Of a stretch of DNA of 64,000 bases, positions 34,876-43,936 are shown piece by piece. Under the pieces are notes generated by a model. That model was not told where the DNA came from, did not search any database, and saw nothing but the letters and a program-made list of their open reading frames with translations. Origin of the DNA: Actinopolymorpha sp. NPDC004070. Its GTDB lineage: Bacteria > Actinomycetota > Actinomycetes > Propionibacteriales > Actinopolymorphaceae. Numbering within the stretch: the stretch's first letter is position 1; each line of letters starts with the position of its first letter. The position numbers were made by a program, and so were the translations under genes. The stretch is from assembly GCF_040610475.1 (NCBI RefSeq), contig NZ_JBEXMJ010000020.1:17664-81663 (forward strand), given 5' to 3'.

Positions 34876-37665
34876 TCAGGACATCGGCAACGGAAGGTCG
34901 GTGTCGTCCAGAACGAACGACCCGTGCCCTTCCCGGAGGCTTCCGTCGGCACCGAGCGCCGGATCGCTCCAGTGGTCCCAGGCGGTGCCGACGTCGGCGA
35001 AACTGGCGGGATAGTTCACACGGAGCGCCGCGACGATCTTCGTCTGCTCCGCGTCACCCCAGGTCGTGGTGTCCATGCTGGCGAGGTTCGCGCCCGCGAT
35101 GGTGTCGGCCATCTTGGTTCCGGCCCGGCCTGAGGAGATGATCGGGTTGGGGAAGTTCACGTGGTAGCGGTACACGAGCGCGACCGCGTGCTCGCAGGTG
35201 AAGACGTCCCCGAAGGTCGCCGGACGGGTTCCACCGTTCCCGTCGGGAACGGTGGGTACGTTCGTCCCCACGGCTTTCGCCCACGGTGTGCGAAGGATGT
35301 CCCGGATACGCGTGCGGGCCATGTCCCATTCACACCGCCAGAGCTCCGGGCTGTTGCGGCACATCATCAGGAAGCGGTACCACCAGTGCCAGTCCCGGAA
35401 GCGTTCGAAGTCGTCCGCCTCGGTGACGGGCACGGCGACATCACGCTGGTAGCTCCCGCCACTTCCGGGCAGGCCGTAGAGCACCGGCGCACAGACGTAC
35501 TTGCGCGCACCCGGGTCCCACATCGGATTGGGCCACGTCTGCGGCCACGGGTAGGCGGGATAGACGCCGAAGACGCCGAGATAGCGTTCGTAGACCGCCG
35601 GGTACTTCATTCGCAGGTACGCCAGCAGGGCGAACAACTCCCCCGTGTGGTGCGCCGGCCAGATGGTCCAGTGCGCCACCCCGAGCGAGACCACCGCGCT
35701 GTCCCAGCCGTTCATCGAGTCGAGGTACGACCCGCACTCCAGCGCTGCGACCGCTGCGACGACGCGGTAGGTGCTGGCACGCGCCACATCGGTCGCGGGA
35801 TCGATTGCCGCACCGGTGAGCCGCATCGGGTCGACACGGGTGTCCGGCGACCACAGGGAGTTCGGCTTGTACGAGCGGCTGATCGGGCCCTGCCCCATGC
35901 CCGGAACACTCGCCATCGAACCGGCCGCCACGCCGTCGACGGGAGCGACCACGCGGTTGGCGGGGATGTCGTAGTACATCGAGGCGTCGCGGGCCCAGAC
36001 GGCGTCCCCGACGGCCGGATCGTCGCGCAACCAGATCCGGTCCTTGACGAACGTCGTCGGCGCGCTGGCGGTGTTCCACTTCCACGACTCCATCACCACC
36101 GGACAGTGCAGCCGGTCGGCGACCTTGACCCGCTCGGTGACACCCGGGGCCGTACCTCGGCGGGCGGTCGTGTCGGTCACCCATCGGGCGAGGACCGTGG
36201 CGGTCTCCGGGTCGAGCAGGCCGTGCACCGGCCCCCAGTACCTGCGTGGGTTGTGCAGATGGAACAACGGGTCGGCGGCGTGCGGGCCGGTGAGCGGCTC
36301 CAGTACGCCGGCCACCCCTTCGGTGCCGGCGTACCCCTGGAGGTGCCGAACGGCCCACTGCGTGGACCGCCCGTACTCGCGGTACGCGGCTGTCCCCTTG
36401 GCCGGCAGGCAGGTGAAGCCGACGAGCACCAGGTCGTCGTGCAGCTTCTCCACGTGGCCGCCCGGATCGCCGGCCCGGACGGCACCGCCGTACTTCTTCG
36501 TGGCATCGGAGTCACCTGGCTGGAGGTAGAAGCCGCCGTACCTCGTCTGCAGGGCGTAGAGGTGGTCGCTCGGCCAGGAGGGCGCTCCTCCGGTGAGCGC
36601 GGCGGTGAGGAACGCGACGAAGTCGTCGGCCATCGACCGGATCACAGTCGCCTGGGCGGTCACGTCCGCGAGCGCCGACTCGGCGGCTCCCTTGATCCCC
36701 TTCGTACCACGGCGTTCGATGAGCAGGAACAACCAGGCCACCAGGGTGACGGCTTGGGCCACCGACTCCGCGGCCTTGGCGTCCAGCGTGACCGTGGAGC
36801 CGGACTCGGTGTGCGGGATGGGTGGTTGGGCGGCCTTCACGAACGACGCGAACCGCGTGCTGACGTGGGGCGTTCCCGTCACCGGCGGGTCAAGGTAGTA
36901 CCCGCGCAGGAGCGCGCCCACGCTGACGATGCTCGGAGTGCGTACCGCGTGTGCGGCGAGTACCTGCGCGTCGAGATCGCTGAGCAGGTCCTGCAGCGAC
37001 ATCTTCCGCACCAGCACCGACTTGCGGTGTTCCTCGCTCTGCGCCGCCGTCCACGGCGTACCGGCCGCCTCCGCCTTGATGCGGTCGGAATTCCACTCGA
37101 CGAACCATGAGGCGAGGTCACCCACCCAGGTGACGAGCCCCTGGATACCGGTGTCGAACACCTCACCCAGAGAAGGGTCCAGCATCGTCGCGACCATCCG
37201 CCAGGTGTTGAACTCCCGCCGGTTGAACGCGAAGTCGATTCCGACGAACAGGTGACTGGTGTCAACCGGCGCTTGCTCGCACCCGGAGTAGGGAGCGAAC
37301 GGCGACCCCGTCATGATGTTGCCGGTCGAGTAGAGGCGGTCGAGCGTCGTCGCCGACACGTCCTTGGTGGTGAGCGGCGCGGCCAGTTTCTCGGTGTCGA
37401 ACAGAACGTCGAACTTCGCGCCGGCCCCCTTGGTGAACCTGCTGTAGGCCAGCCGCCGCAGATTGAGGACGTTCCGCCGGAAGTCCTCGCGGGTGGGCGA
37501 GCTTCCTTCCATGCGGTCGATCCAGACGAGATAGTCCGCCAGCCGAGCTGTGTAGGCCTTCACCTCCTCCGAGCCGACCGCCGGTCCGTCCTGCCACGCC
37601 TCCCGCTGCCGGCGGCGCAGTCGCATCGTCGCCGCCAGGCCAGCCGCCGAAGCTACCGTCCCCAT
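34876..37665 (-). CDS. 929-residue protein with peptidoglycan-binding and lysozyme-like domains
   Basis: Multi-domain protein without signal peptide. Residues 1-390 are helical and unassigned. Residues 395-455 resemble a peptidoglycan-binding domain (HVEKLHDDLVLVGFTC, YGRSTQWAVRHLQGYAG). Residues 630-870 resemble a lysozyme-like muramidase: AALECGSYLDSMNGWDSAVV with a candidate catalytic Glu643, SLGVAHWTIWPAHHTGELFA and LRMKYPAVYERYLGVFGVYP. The same layout, a wall-binding domain and a muramidase on a large body, is seen in puncturing components of phage tails and injection systems. It lies between the 564-residue gene and the amidase gene. The muramidase assignment comes from motif resemblance and needs a profile search. 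Confidence 0.7.
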   Translation of the reverse strand: MGTVASAAGLAATMRLRRRQREAWQDGPAVGSEEVKAYTARLADYLVWIDRMEGSSPTREDFRRNVLNLRRLAYSRFTKGAGAKFDVLFDTEKLAAPLTTKDVSATTLDRLYSTGNIMTGSPFAPYSGCEQAPVDTSHLFVGIDFAFNRREFNTWRMVATMLDPSLGEVFDTGIQGLVTWVGDLASWFVEWNSDRIKAEAAGTPWTAAQSEEHRKSVLVRKMSLQDLLSDLDAQVLAAHAVRTPSIVSVGALLRGYYLDPPVTGTPHVSTRFASFVKAAQPPIPHTESGSTVTLDAKAAESVAQAVTLVAWLFLLIERRGTKGIKGAAESALADVTAQATVIRSMADDFVAFLTAALTGGAPSWPSDHLYALQTRYGGFYLQPGDSDATKKYGGAVRAGDPGGHVEKLHDDLVLVGFTCLPAKGTAAYREYGRSTQWAVRHLQGYAGTEGVAGVLEPLTGPHAADPLFHLHNPRRYWGPVHGLLDPETATVLARWVTDTTARRGTAPGVTERVKVADRLHCPVVMESWKWNTASAPTTFVKDRIWLRDDPAVGDAVWARDASMYYDIPANRVVAPVDGVAAGSMASVPGMGQGPISRSYKPNSLWSPDTRVDPMRLTGAAIDPATDVARASTYRVVAAVAALECGSYLDSMNGWDSAVVSLGVAHWTIWPAHHTGELFALLAYLRMKYPAVYERYLGVFGVYPAYPWPQTWPNPMWDPGARKYVCAPVLYGLPGSGGSYQRDVAVPVTEADDFERFRDWHWWYRFLMMCRNSPELWRCEWDMARTRIRDILRTPWAKAVGTNVPTVPDGNGGTRPATFGDVFTCEHAVALVYRYHVNFPNPIISSGRAGTKMADTIAGANLASMDTTTWGDAEQTKIVAALRVNYPASFADVGTAWDHWSDPALGADGSLREGHGSFVLDDTDLPLPMS

Positions 37666-37732
37666 GCCTTCCCCCAGGTGTCACTCGTGTACGGCGCGGT
37701 GCCTACACGGTCTTGGTCCGTGTACGGCGACG

Positions 37733-39427
37733 TCAGTCGATGGTGTCGAAGCGCAGGCCGCTGGAACTCTGTCTGCGTCCGGCCCGCCTGCCGCGGCCGA
37801 CCCAGAAGTAGGACTCCCCGCCGACCCATCTGGCGTACTGCGTGGTGCGGGTGACCACGGCCCCCTCGGACGGCACCTCCTCCTCGGGCAGTTCGAGCGG
37901 TTCGCCCGGACGCAGCAGCCGGCCGAGCGGGTTCAGCGGGACCGGTTGGCCGTCCGGTCCGGTGCGACTGAGGGTGGCGCGTCGCAGGTGGTTGACGCCC
38001 GGCCGTACCTCCACCGGCAGCAGCGGGATCCAGTGCTCGGGTACGTCGGTCATCAGCCGGTAGTGCAGCCTTGCCGGGTCGGTGCCGTCACCGCCGATGA
38101 CAGCGGTTCCACCGGTTCCGTCGAAGGCCGGGGCAGCCGCGGCCTCGGCCCGGTCGAGGGTGCGACCGACGGCGTTGGTGACTTTGCGTTCGATCGCCCA
38201 TGCCTGGTTCGCACCCTCGTCACGGGCGAACGCGACCTCCTCCAGCGGGTCGCTCTCGAGCGTCTGGGCGAGCACCGGCGCGACGAACAGGCCCGCCTCC
38301 GCCGCAACTCCTCCCGAGGCGCCGAGCTGGAACAGTGACCATCCGGCGTCGCCCCTGCCATCGCCCTGTCCGGGCACCAGGCACTGTTCGCCGAAGGTGT
38401 CCGCGACGACGACAGAGGTGATGCTCGTCAGCGAGCCGACCGGAACGTCGACGGGCACGACGTACCAGTCGTTGGCGTACACCGTGGCGAACTCCACCAG
38501 CAGCATGCGGGCGAGATCCTCCGGCGCGGTTTCGATCCCACCGAAGTTCACTCGGGCGTCCTCGAACTCCCAGTAACGCCGAGAGGGCATCCCGGCGAAG
38601 AACGCCGGCGCGGGCAGGACGGTGCGGACGAGTTCTGTTCGGTCGGCCGGCGCCTGCAGCGGGGTCGCCTTGTCGTCGACGACGAACGAGTGCCAGTCCA
38701 GACGGCCCCCGTCGTACGCGGGTGCGCCGAGGGTGACCTGCTGCCCGCCGCGGTCTGCGCCCACGGCGAACTCGTACTCCATGCGGGCGGGCTTCCACGC
38801 GGACCGCTCCGGCCGGACGGTCGCCAGCCGGGACGTCGCCCACGCGAGCCAGCGCACCGCGACCTGCCGGGCGGTCTCGGCGTCCGCGCCCTGCAGCCCC
38901 CACTCGGGCAGTCCGTCCGGCAGCGTCGCTCCCAGCGCGTCCGCCAGGGCGGCTCCGTCGGGGACGCGACCCGAGACCACCGCCAGGTAACGGCGGGCGG
39001 CGGCGTCGAGGAGGGGACCGAGCAGCGCCTCGTCCGCCCGGAGCGGGTAGGTGGCCACGATGGCGTCAGCCACCGCGCCGGTCAACCCGGCGGCGGCCAG
39101 CATACGCAGGAAGTGCTGCCCGGCTTCGGCGGCTGCACGCAGATCCGGTGTGGGCTCCTCCCGCTCGACCAGGACCTCCAGCGGCGTGGCGCCGTCGTAG
39201 TCCTCGGCGACGAGGTCGGCACCTGGACGGAACCTGGTGACGCGGTCGGAGGTGGCGCGGACCCGGACCCAGACGGGCGACCCCGCGTCGTCGCCGAGGA
39301 ACTCCCCGAACTGCCACTGCCGCGCCAGCGTCCACAGCGGGTCGTTTACCTGTGCCTCCAGCGCCGGGCGCATGTCGCCGGCACGGGCCCGTGGCTCGAT
39401 CCGGGTCCAGGTGGTGATGGATGACAT
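37733..39427 (-). CDS. 564-residue protein of unknown family
   Basis: Unrecognised. It begins MSSITTWTRIEPRARAGDMR and has the striking segment DPLWTLARQWQFGEFLGDDA at about 29-48, rich in Trp, Gln and acids, which looks like a family signature. Further segments are LLVEFATVYANDWYVVPVDV and a C-terminal LHYRLMTDVPEHWIPLLPVE. Mixed alpha/beta, no signal peptide, no membrane span, no catalytic motif I can name. It starts 3 nt after the 1501-residue gene ends. The tight spacing and comparable style suggest a subunit of the same assembly. Confidence 0.7.
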   Translation of the reverse strand: MSSITTWTRIEPRARAGDMRPALEAQVNDPLWTLARQWQFGEFLGDDAGSPVWVRVRATSDRVTRFRPGADLVAEDYDGATPLEVLVEREEPTPDLRAAAEAGQHFLRMLAAAGLTGAVADAIVATYPLRADEALLGPLLDAAARRYLAVVSGRVPDGAALADALGATLPDGLPEWGLQGADAETARQVAVRWLAWATSRLATVRPERSAWKPARMEYEFAVGADRGGQQVTLGAPAYDGGRLDWHSFVVDDKATPLQAPADRTELVRTVLPAPAFFAGMPSRRYWEFEDARVNFGGIETAPEDLARMLLVEFATVYANDWYVVPVDVPVGSLTSITSVVVADTFGEQCLVPGQGDGRGDAGWSLFQLGASGGVAAEAGLFVAPVLAQTLESDPLEEVAFARDEGANQAWAIERKVTNAVGRTLDRAEAAAAPAFDGTGGTAVIGGDGTDPARLHYRLMTDVPEHWIPLLPVEVRPGVNHLRRATLSRTGPDGQPVPLNPLGRLLRPGEPLELPEEEVPSEGAVVTRTTQYARWVGGESYFWVGRGRRAGRRQSSSGLRFDTID

Positions 39428-39430
39428 GGG

Positions 39431-42400
39431 TCACCTCGCCAATGTGCGGGAGAAGTCGGTCGCGGTCGCGTCGGTGCGGACCACGTTCATCGGGAGTACG
39501 GCCGCGGGCAGGAGTTGTCCGACGTCGGTGAGGGCGTCGGGGTTGGTGGGATGCAGGGCCTCCAGGTCGACAGCCCGCAGCTGGGCCAGGGCAAGCGCCT
39601 CCTCGACCGTCTCCCCGAGGATGTCCGGATCCCACGTGGCCCGTCCGTCCGGTGGTACGGCCAACAGCATCGTGTTCGGCGGTGCGGCGTTCGGGCTGTC
39701 CACGCTCAGTGCGACGCCGGTGGTCTCCGCAGCGGCCGGAAGGACCTCCGCCCACTCGTCCACGACGAACCCGGTGAGACCCGAATCCATGCCCACCAGG
39801 CCGGACCACGGGTCGGCGAGCGGTGCGTGCACGAGCAGGGAGACACGGCTTCCTGCCACCCGCGGCCCCTCGAACCGAAGGCCGAGCCAACGGTCACCCG
39901 GTGCGTACGGCAGTTGGGCCACACGCAGGCCGAGAGTGTCGCCGGCGTCCAGCGCCTCCGCGTAGCCGACGCTGGTGACCAGCCGGTCGACGCCTCGGCG
40001 GACGCGGCCCACCGAGGTGAGCCAGGCTGTGGCCGCCGTCGGGTCGCCGCCCTGGAGTTCGGCGCTGCGGGCGAGCACCTGTTCGAGCGCCACGCCGTTG
40101 GGCGGGGTGAAACTGCCGAGCAGGGGCACCTGCCGACCGATCAGAGCGGACAGGATGTCCCGGCCGGACTCCGCGATGTCAGCTTCCTGGATCCGGCGGC
40201 TTAGTTCGGTGGTGGCCGAGGACGCGAGGGCGCCCAGCTCGGCATCTGCTGCCCACGGTGCCGGCAGCACCCCGGGGATGCCGAGCAGAGCCGCGCGTCG
40301 CAGGCCGTCCCGTCGCTGTCCGGGGACGCGCAGGGCTGCGAGCGCGGTGTCGGTGAGTGCTCGGACAGCGTCCGCCCGGGTGGCGAACTCGTCGACGGTC
40401 TCGCTCTCCCCGGTCTGCCCGGCGGCAGAGGCGACGGACTCCGGCAGGTCGAGGTCCGAGGCGGCGAGCGGCCGAGCCGAACTCACCAGATCACGTGCGG
40501 CAGTAGCGGCCTCGAGCAGTTCCGGCAGCCCGAGAACGTCGCTTCCCCACTCCGGTGCCCGATCGGCGAGCAGGGTGAGCCGAGCTCCGTCCGGAACGTC
40601 CGGTCGGTCCGCGGCACGGAGTAGCAGCAGCCGTTCGAGATCGCACCCGGCCGGTGCGCCGGCTCCGACCGAGAGAGCGGCCACGTCGAGGGCGGAAAGG
40701 TCGAGTTCACTCAGCGGGAACTCCACGATGCTCGCCGCCTCACTCCCCCCGTCTCCCGCCCCGGCGTCCACGCGCACCCGGACGCGGACACGCGTCGACG
40801 CCGGCAGCAGGCTGGACATCCACGCGTCGGCCTCCGGTGAGGCGACAGCGCGTGCCTGCGCGGTAGCGTCGACCGGCCACCGGGTTCGGTCCGCGCACGA
40901 CCCGGCGGGCAGGACGGTCAGGACTCGGTGGGTCAGCGCGACACCGGTCCGCGGCGTACGAACCGCCTCCAGTTCGGGTGGCGGCGCCTCACCGCGGCCG
41001 AGCGCGTCCAGCGTTGCCCCCGCTCGCAACGGATTGCCGAGGACGGCCTGGTGCACGCCCTCGACCAGCAGCGCGTCCGCCACGGAGTCGACCGCGTCGT
41101 CCAGGTCGTCGAGCACCTGGGCGAGTGCGGCGATCTGGTCGGTCTGGTTCGCGGGTACGCCGACGTCGCGAACCAGGTCCAGGCGGCCCGCCTTGCGAAG
41201 CCGGTGCAACGCCAAGCCGTCGACGACCGACGTCGTGGTGACGGCCTCGCTGACCTGTCCCTCGGAGTCGACCGCCGAGCCCCGCAGCGGCGCGATCGCG
41301 CGAAAGCGGTCGATGTGGGCCGCGAGCGCCGGCAGCGGGTGATCCTGGACGGCGCGTTCGAACCGGTAACCCAGCAGGGCGCCGAGCGGCTGGCCCTGAC
41401 GTACGCCGTCGAGGATCCAGGCTGCGGTGCGTACCCGGTCCGAAGGCAGGGAGACCGCGAGCGGCCCGGTGGGGTCCTCCCCGTGGGCACGGTGCCCCGA
41501 CCGAAGGACCGCCGCGGTGGTGGCTTGCGCCAGCGAGGGCGCGTGCACGAATCCGGGCGAGTCGGGAATCCGGGTGAGCGGTCCGGGCTCGTTCGGCGGC
41601 AGTTCGCCCGCCGGAACGACCGGCCGGGTGGGACGGGGGCGTACGTCGGTCACCCAGCCGAACCCGCCCACGTGCACGCCGGTCGGCTGTCCGCCGGCGG
41701 GTCGGCGTAGCCAGGCGAGCCGTTTGGTGGCCAGCGAGGTGATCCAGGCGTCCAGGCGGTGCGACGCGGCGTCGAGAGTCTGCGCCATCGTTCGTTCGAG
41801 GTCGCGGGCCGGGACGTTCACCAGCGCGGTGATCGCCGAGCGCGCTTCCCACAGGTCGGCTGCGTCGACGTCGCGGGTGGACTGCTGTCCGGCGAGGTAC
41901 GCCCCGACGGACTGGGGCGTCCCGGGCCGCTGACGCTGCAGCCTGCGCCACGCGGTCGGCGTGTCGGTGCCGGGGACGACGTCGACGAGTTCGGGCTCCG
42001 CCCGCTCCGCGAGCGGCGTGCCGAGAATGCGGTCGGCGGCGATGACGTACTCCGCGAGCAGCGACTGGCGCAGCAGCCGGTACAGCAGCGGGGTGCGCTC
42101 AGGTGCCACCACGTCGACGGCGTCGCGCAGCCACTCCGCCGTGCGGACGGCCGCGGTGAGGTTGCGCAGGTACGCCGACGGCTCTGCGCCGTCCGCACGT
42201 ACCCACGGCAGGTCGAGCGGGAACGACTCGCGGGCATGGACGAGCCGCGTCACCCGGACGTCGAACGGAGTGAGCCCGAGCCGCTGCCCCAGGGCGGCGG
42301 CTCCGGCCGCGAGTTGGGTCCGCCACTCCTGCCGCAGCCCGAGTTCTGCGAACCGCCACAGGTAGGCGACGTACTCCGCCCCGAGCGCGTTGCGGCCGAA

Positions 42401-43936
42401 CAGCCGGCGAGCCAGCGGCGACATCGCCAGCAACCGCACGAGGGTCAGGTCCGGTCGGGTGTCGTCCGGCCTGATCCTCGGCACCGCCTGGGTGTCGGCC
42501 ACGGCAGGCTCGAAGACCAACTGCCGCACCCGGCCCAGGAACCCGACCACGGCCGGGTCCAGGCGACGCCGTCCGAGCGCGCTTCCCTCCACGTCGGCCC
42601 AGCGCCGTAACGGCAGGATGGGCAGGATGCCGTAGGGCTGGGACCCGATCCGCAGAGCGGGCACCGGACCGTTGGGCCGCAGGTAGTCCATCGCGTGCTG
42701 CCGCGCTCCGCGCACGGCGGCGTCGGAGAACCGTCCGGCGGTCAGTTGGCTGAGGAAGTACCCCCAGGTCGTCCCCCACAGCGCGGTGACCATCGCCTTG
42801 GCGGTGACGTCGTCAGTGCCGTCGCCGCCGCGCGCACGGCGCAGCGGCGTGGCGCTGCTCGGCCGTGGCGCGGGCGGCGGGGGCGTTCCGGGTTCCCCGT
42901 CCGGGGGAACGGGCGGCTCCGCCAGGTCGAGCCCCAACGCGGCGGCGAGTACGTGCGAGTTGGTGCCGCCCCGGTCGTCCCCGTCGGGTTGCCCTGAGGA
43001 CAGACGCACCTGGTACGCCGCCGCGTGCGCGGGATCGTTGCGGCTGTACGCGGACGAGGTCGTCTCGGTGTTGTTGGTTGCCGCACCTGGCGGTACGTAT
43101 CCCAGACCGCGGGTGTGGTACTGCGCGGTGATCAGGTCCGCGAGCGCCTGGGTGGACGCCACCGGTCGCCCCGTGGCGGGGTCCGTGGCGTCCTCGCGCA
43201 CGCCGTACACGAAGATGCGGGCGTACCCGCCCACCGGCCTGGGCAACCGGATGCCCATGCCCACGGCCTCGGCCTGGTCGAAGTCGACGAGCCAGCGGAT
43301 CGCGTCGTCGACCGGCGGTTGCGTACGCGGATCCACACCAGGCTCAGTGGTCGTGGTCGCGACCGGGTCCGAGGCAGGGTCCGTGGTCGGGTCCGAGGCA
43401 GGGCTGGGATCGGGTCCGACGGCCAGACTCGCCGGGATGTCCCCGCCGACCACCCGAACGACCGGTGCGGCCGGACCGAGTGGATAGGCGACGACGTACC
43501 AGCGAGACGGCAGGCACCCGGCGGTGGCCCGCCGGGTCCAGGTCGTGGTTCGCAGGGACACGTCCGGGATGGCCGGCGGCGGCGCCTGGCCCGGATCGGT
43601 GCCGGGCGCGGGCCGATCGCCGGGGTTCGTCGGCTCGGTCACCCGCGCGATCCAGGCCGCCCGCTCCGCGCCGAACCGGGTGGCGAGTTCCGCCCAGGCG
43701 GCGTCCTCCACACCGGTGTCGGCACCGGCCGTCCACACCGTGGTCCAGTAGCGGCGCGCCCAGTCCGCCTCGTCGGCGGTGAGGTCGCGTTCGTGGCTGT
43801 CGACGTGCAGGTCGTCCGGATACACCCGGAGCAGCAACTCACTCGGGGTGAACCTGGTCTCGAGACGCACCGGCAACAACAGCACCGGCCAGGCGGTCGA
43901 GAGGGTCCGGAGGTCGGTGGCGCCAGGGTCGCTCAT
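39431..43936 (-). CDS. 1501-residue protein of unknown family
   Basis: Unrecognised giant protein. Near the N-terminus it has LPVRLETRFTPSELLLRVYP followed by DDLHVDSHE, which looks like a family signature. Residues 130-330 include an Asp/Pro/Thr-rich low-complexity insert (DPSPASDPTTDPASDPV). The centre is helical and rich in Arg and Ala. A distal part (SRVSLLVHAPLADPWSGLVG, then GFVVDEWAEVLP) is beta-rich. No signal peptide or membrane segment. It overlaps the 1715-residue gene upstream by 4 nt (ATGA) and ends 3 nt before the 564-residue gene. The size and position point to a main structural subunit. Confidence 0.7.
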   Translation of the reverse strand: MSDPGATDLRTLSTAWPVLLLPVRLETRFTPSELLLRVYPDDLHVDSHERDLTADEADWARRYWTTVWTAGADTGVEDAAWAELATRFGAERAAWIARVTEPTNPGDRPAPGTDPGQAPPPAIPDVSLRTTTWTRRATAGCLPSRWYVVAYPLGPAAPVVRVVGGDIPASLAVGPDPSPASDPTTDPASDPVATTTTEPGVDPRTQPPVDDAIRWLVDFDQAEAVGMGIRLPRPVGGYARIFVYGVREDATDPATGRPVASTQALADLITAQYHTRGLGYVPPGAATNNTETTSSAYSRNDPAHAAAYQVRLSSGQPDGDDRGGTNSHVLAAALGLDLAEPPVPPDGEPGTPPPPAPRPSSATPLRRARGGDGTDDVTAKAMVTALWGTTWGYFLSQLTAGRFSDAAVRGARQHAMDYLRPNGPVPALRIGSQPYGILPILPLRRWADVEGSALGRRRLDPAVVGFLGRVRQLVFEPAVADTQAVPRIRPDDTRPDLTLVRLLAMSPLARRLFGRNALGAEYVAYLWRFAELGLRQEWRTQLAAGAAALGQRLGLTPFDVRVTRLVHARESFPLDLPWVRADGAEPSAYLRNLTAAVRTAEWLRDAVDVVAPERTPLLYRLLRQSLLAEYVIAADRILGTPLAERAEPELVDVVPGTDTPTAWRRLQRQRPGTPQSVGAYLAGQQSTRDVDAADLWEARSAITALVNVPARDLERTMAQTLDAASHRLDAWITSLATKRLAWLRRPAGGQPTGVHVGGFGWVTDVRPRPTRPVVPAGELPPNEPGPLTRIPDSPGFVHAPSLAQATTAAVLRSGHRAHGEDPTGPLAVSLPSDRVRTAAWILDGVRQGQPLGALLGYRFERAVQDHPLPALAAHIDRFRAIAPLRGSAVDSEGQVSEAVTTTSVVDGLALHRLRKAGRLDLVRDVGVPANQTDQIAALAQVLDDLDDAVDSVADALLVEGVHQAVLGNPLRAGATLDALGRGEAPPPELEAVRTPRTGVALTHRVLTVLPAGSCADRTRWPVDATAQARAVASPEADAWMSSLLPASTRVRVRVRVDAGAGDGGSEAASIVEFPLSELDLSALDVAALSVGAGAPAGCDLERLLLLRAADRPDVPDGARLTLLADRAPEWGSDVLGLPELLEAATAARDLVSSARPLAASDLDLPESVASAAGQTGESETVDEFATRADAVRALTDTALAALRVPGQRRDGLRRAALLGIPGVLPAPWAADAELGALASSATTELSRRIQEADIAESGRDILSALIGRQVPLLGSFTPPNGVALEQVLARSAELQGGDPTAATAWLTSVGRVRRGVDRLVTSVGYAEALDAGDTLGLRVAQLPYAPGDRWLGLRFEGPRVAGSRVSLLVHAPLADPWSGLVGMDSGLTGFVVDEWAEVLPAAAETTGVALSVDSPNAAPPNTMLLAVPPDGRATWDPDILGETVEEALALAQLRAVDLEALHPTNPDALTDVGQLLPAAVLPMNVVRTDATATDFSRTLAR

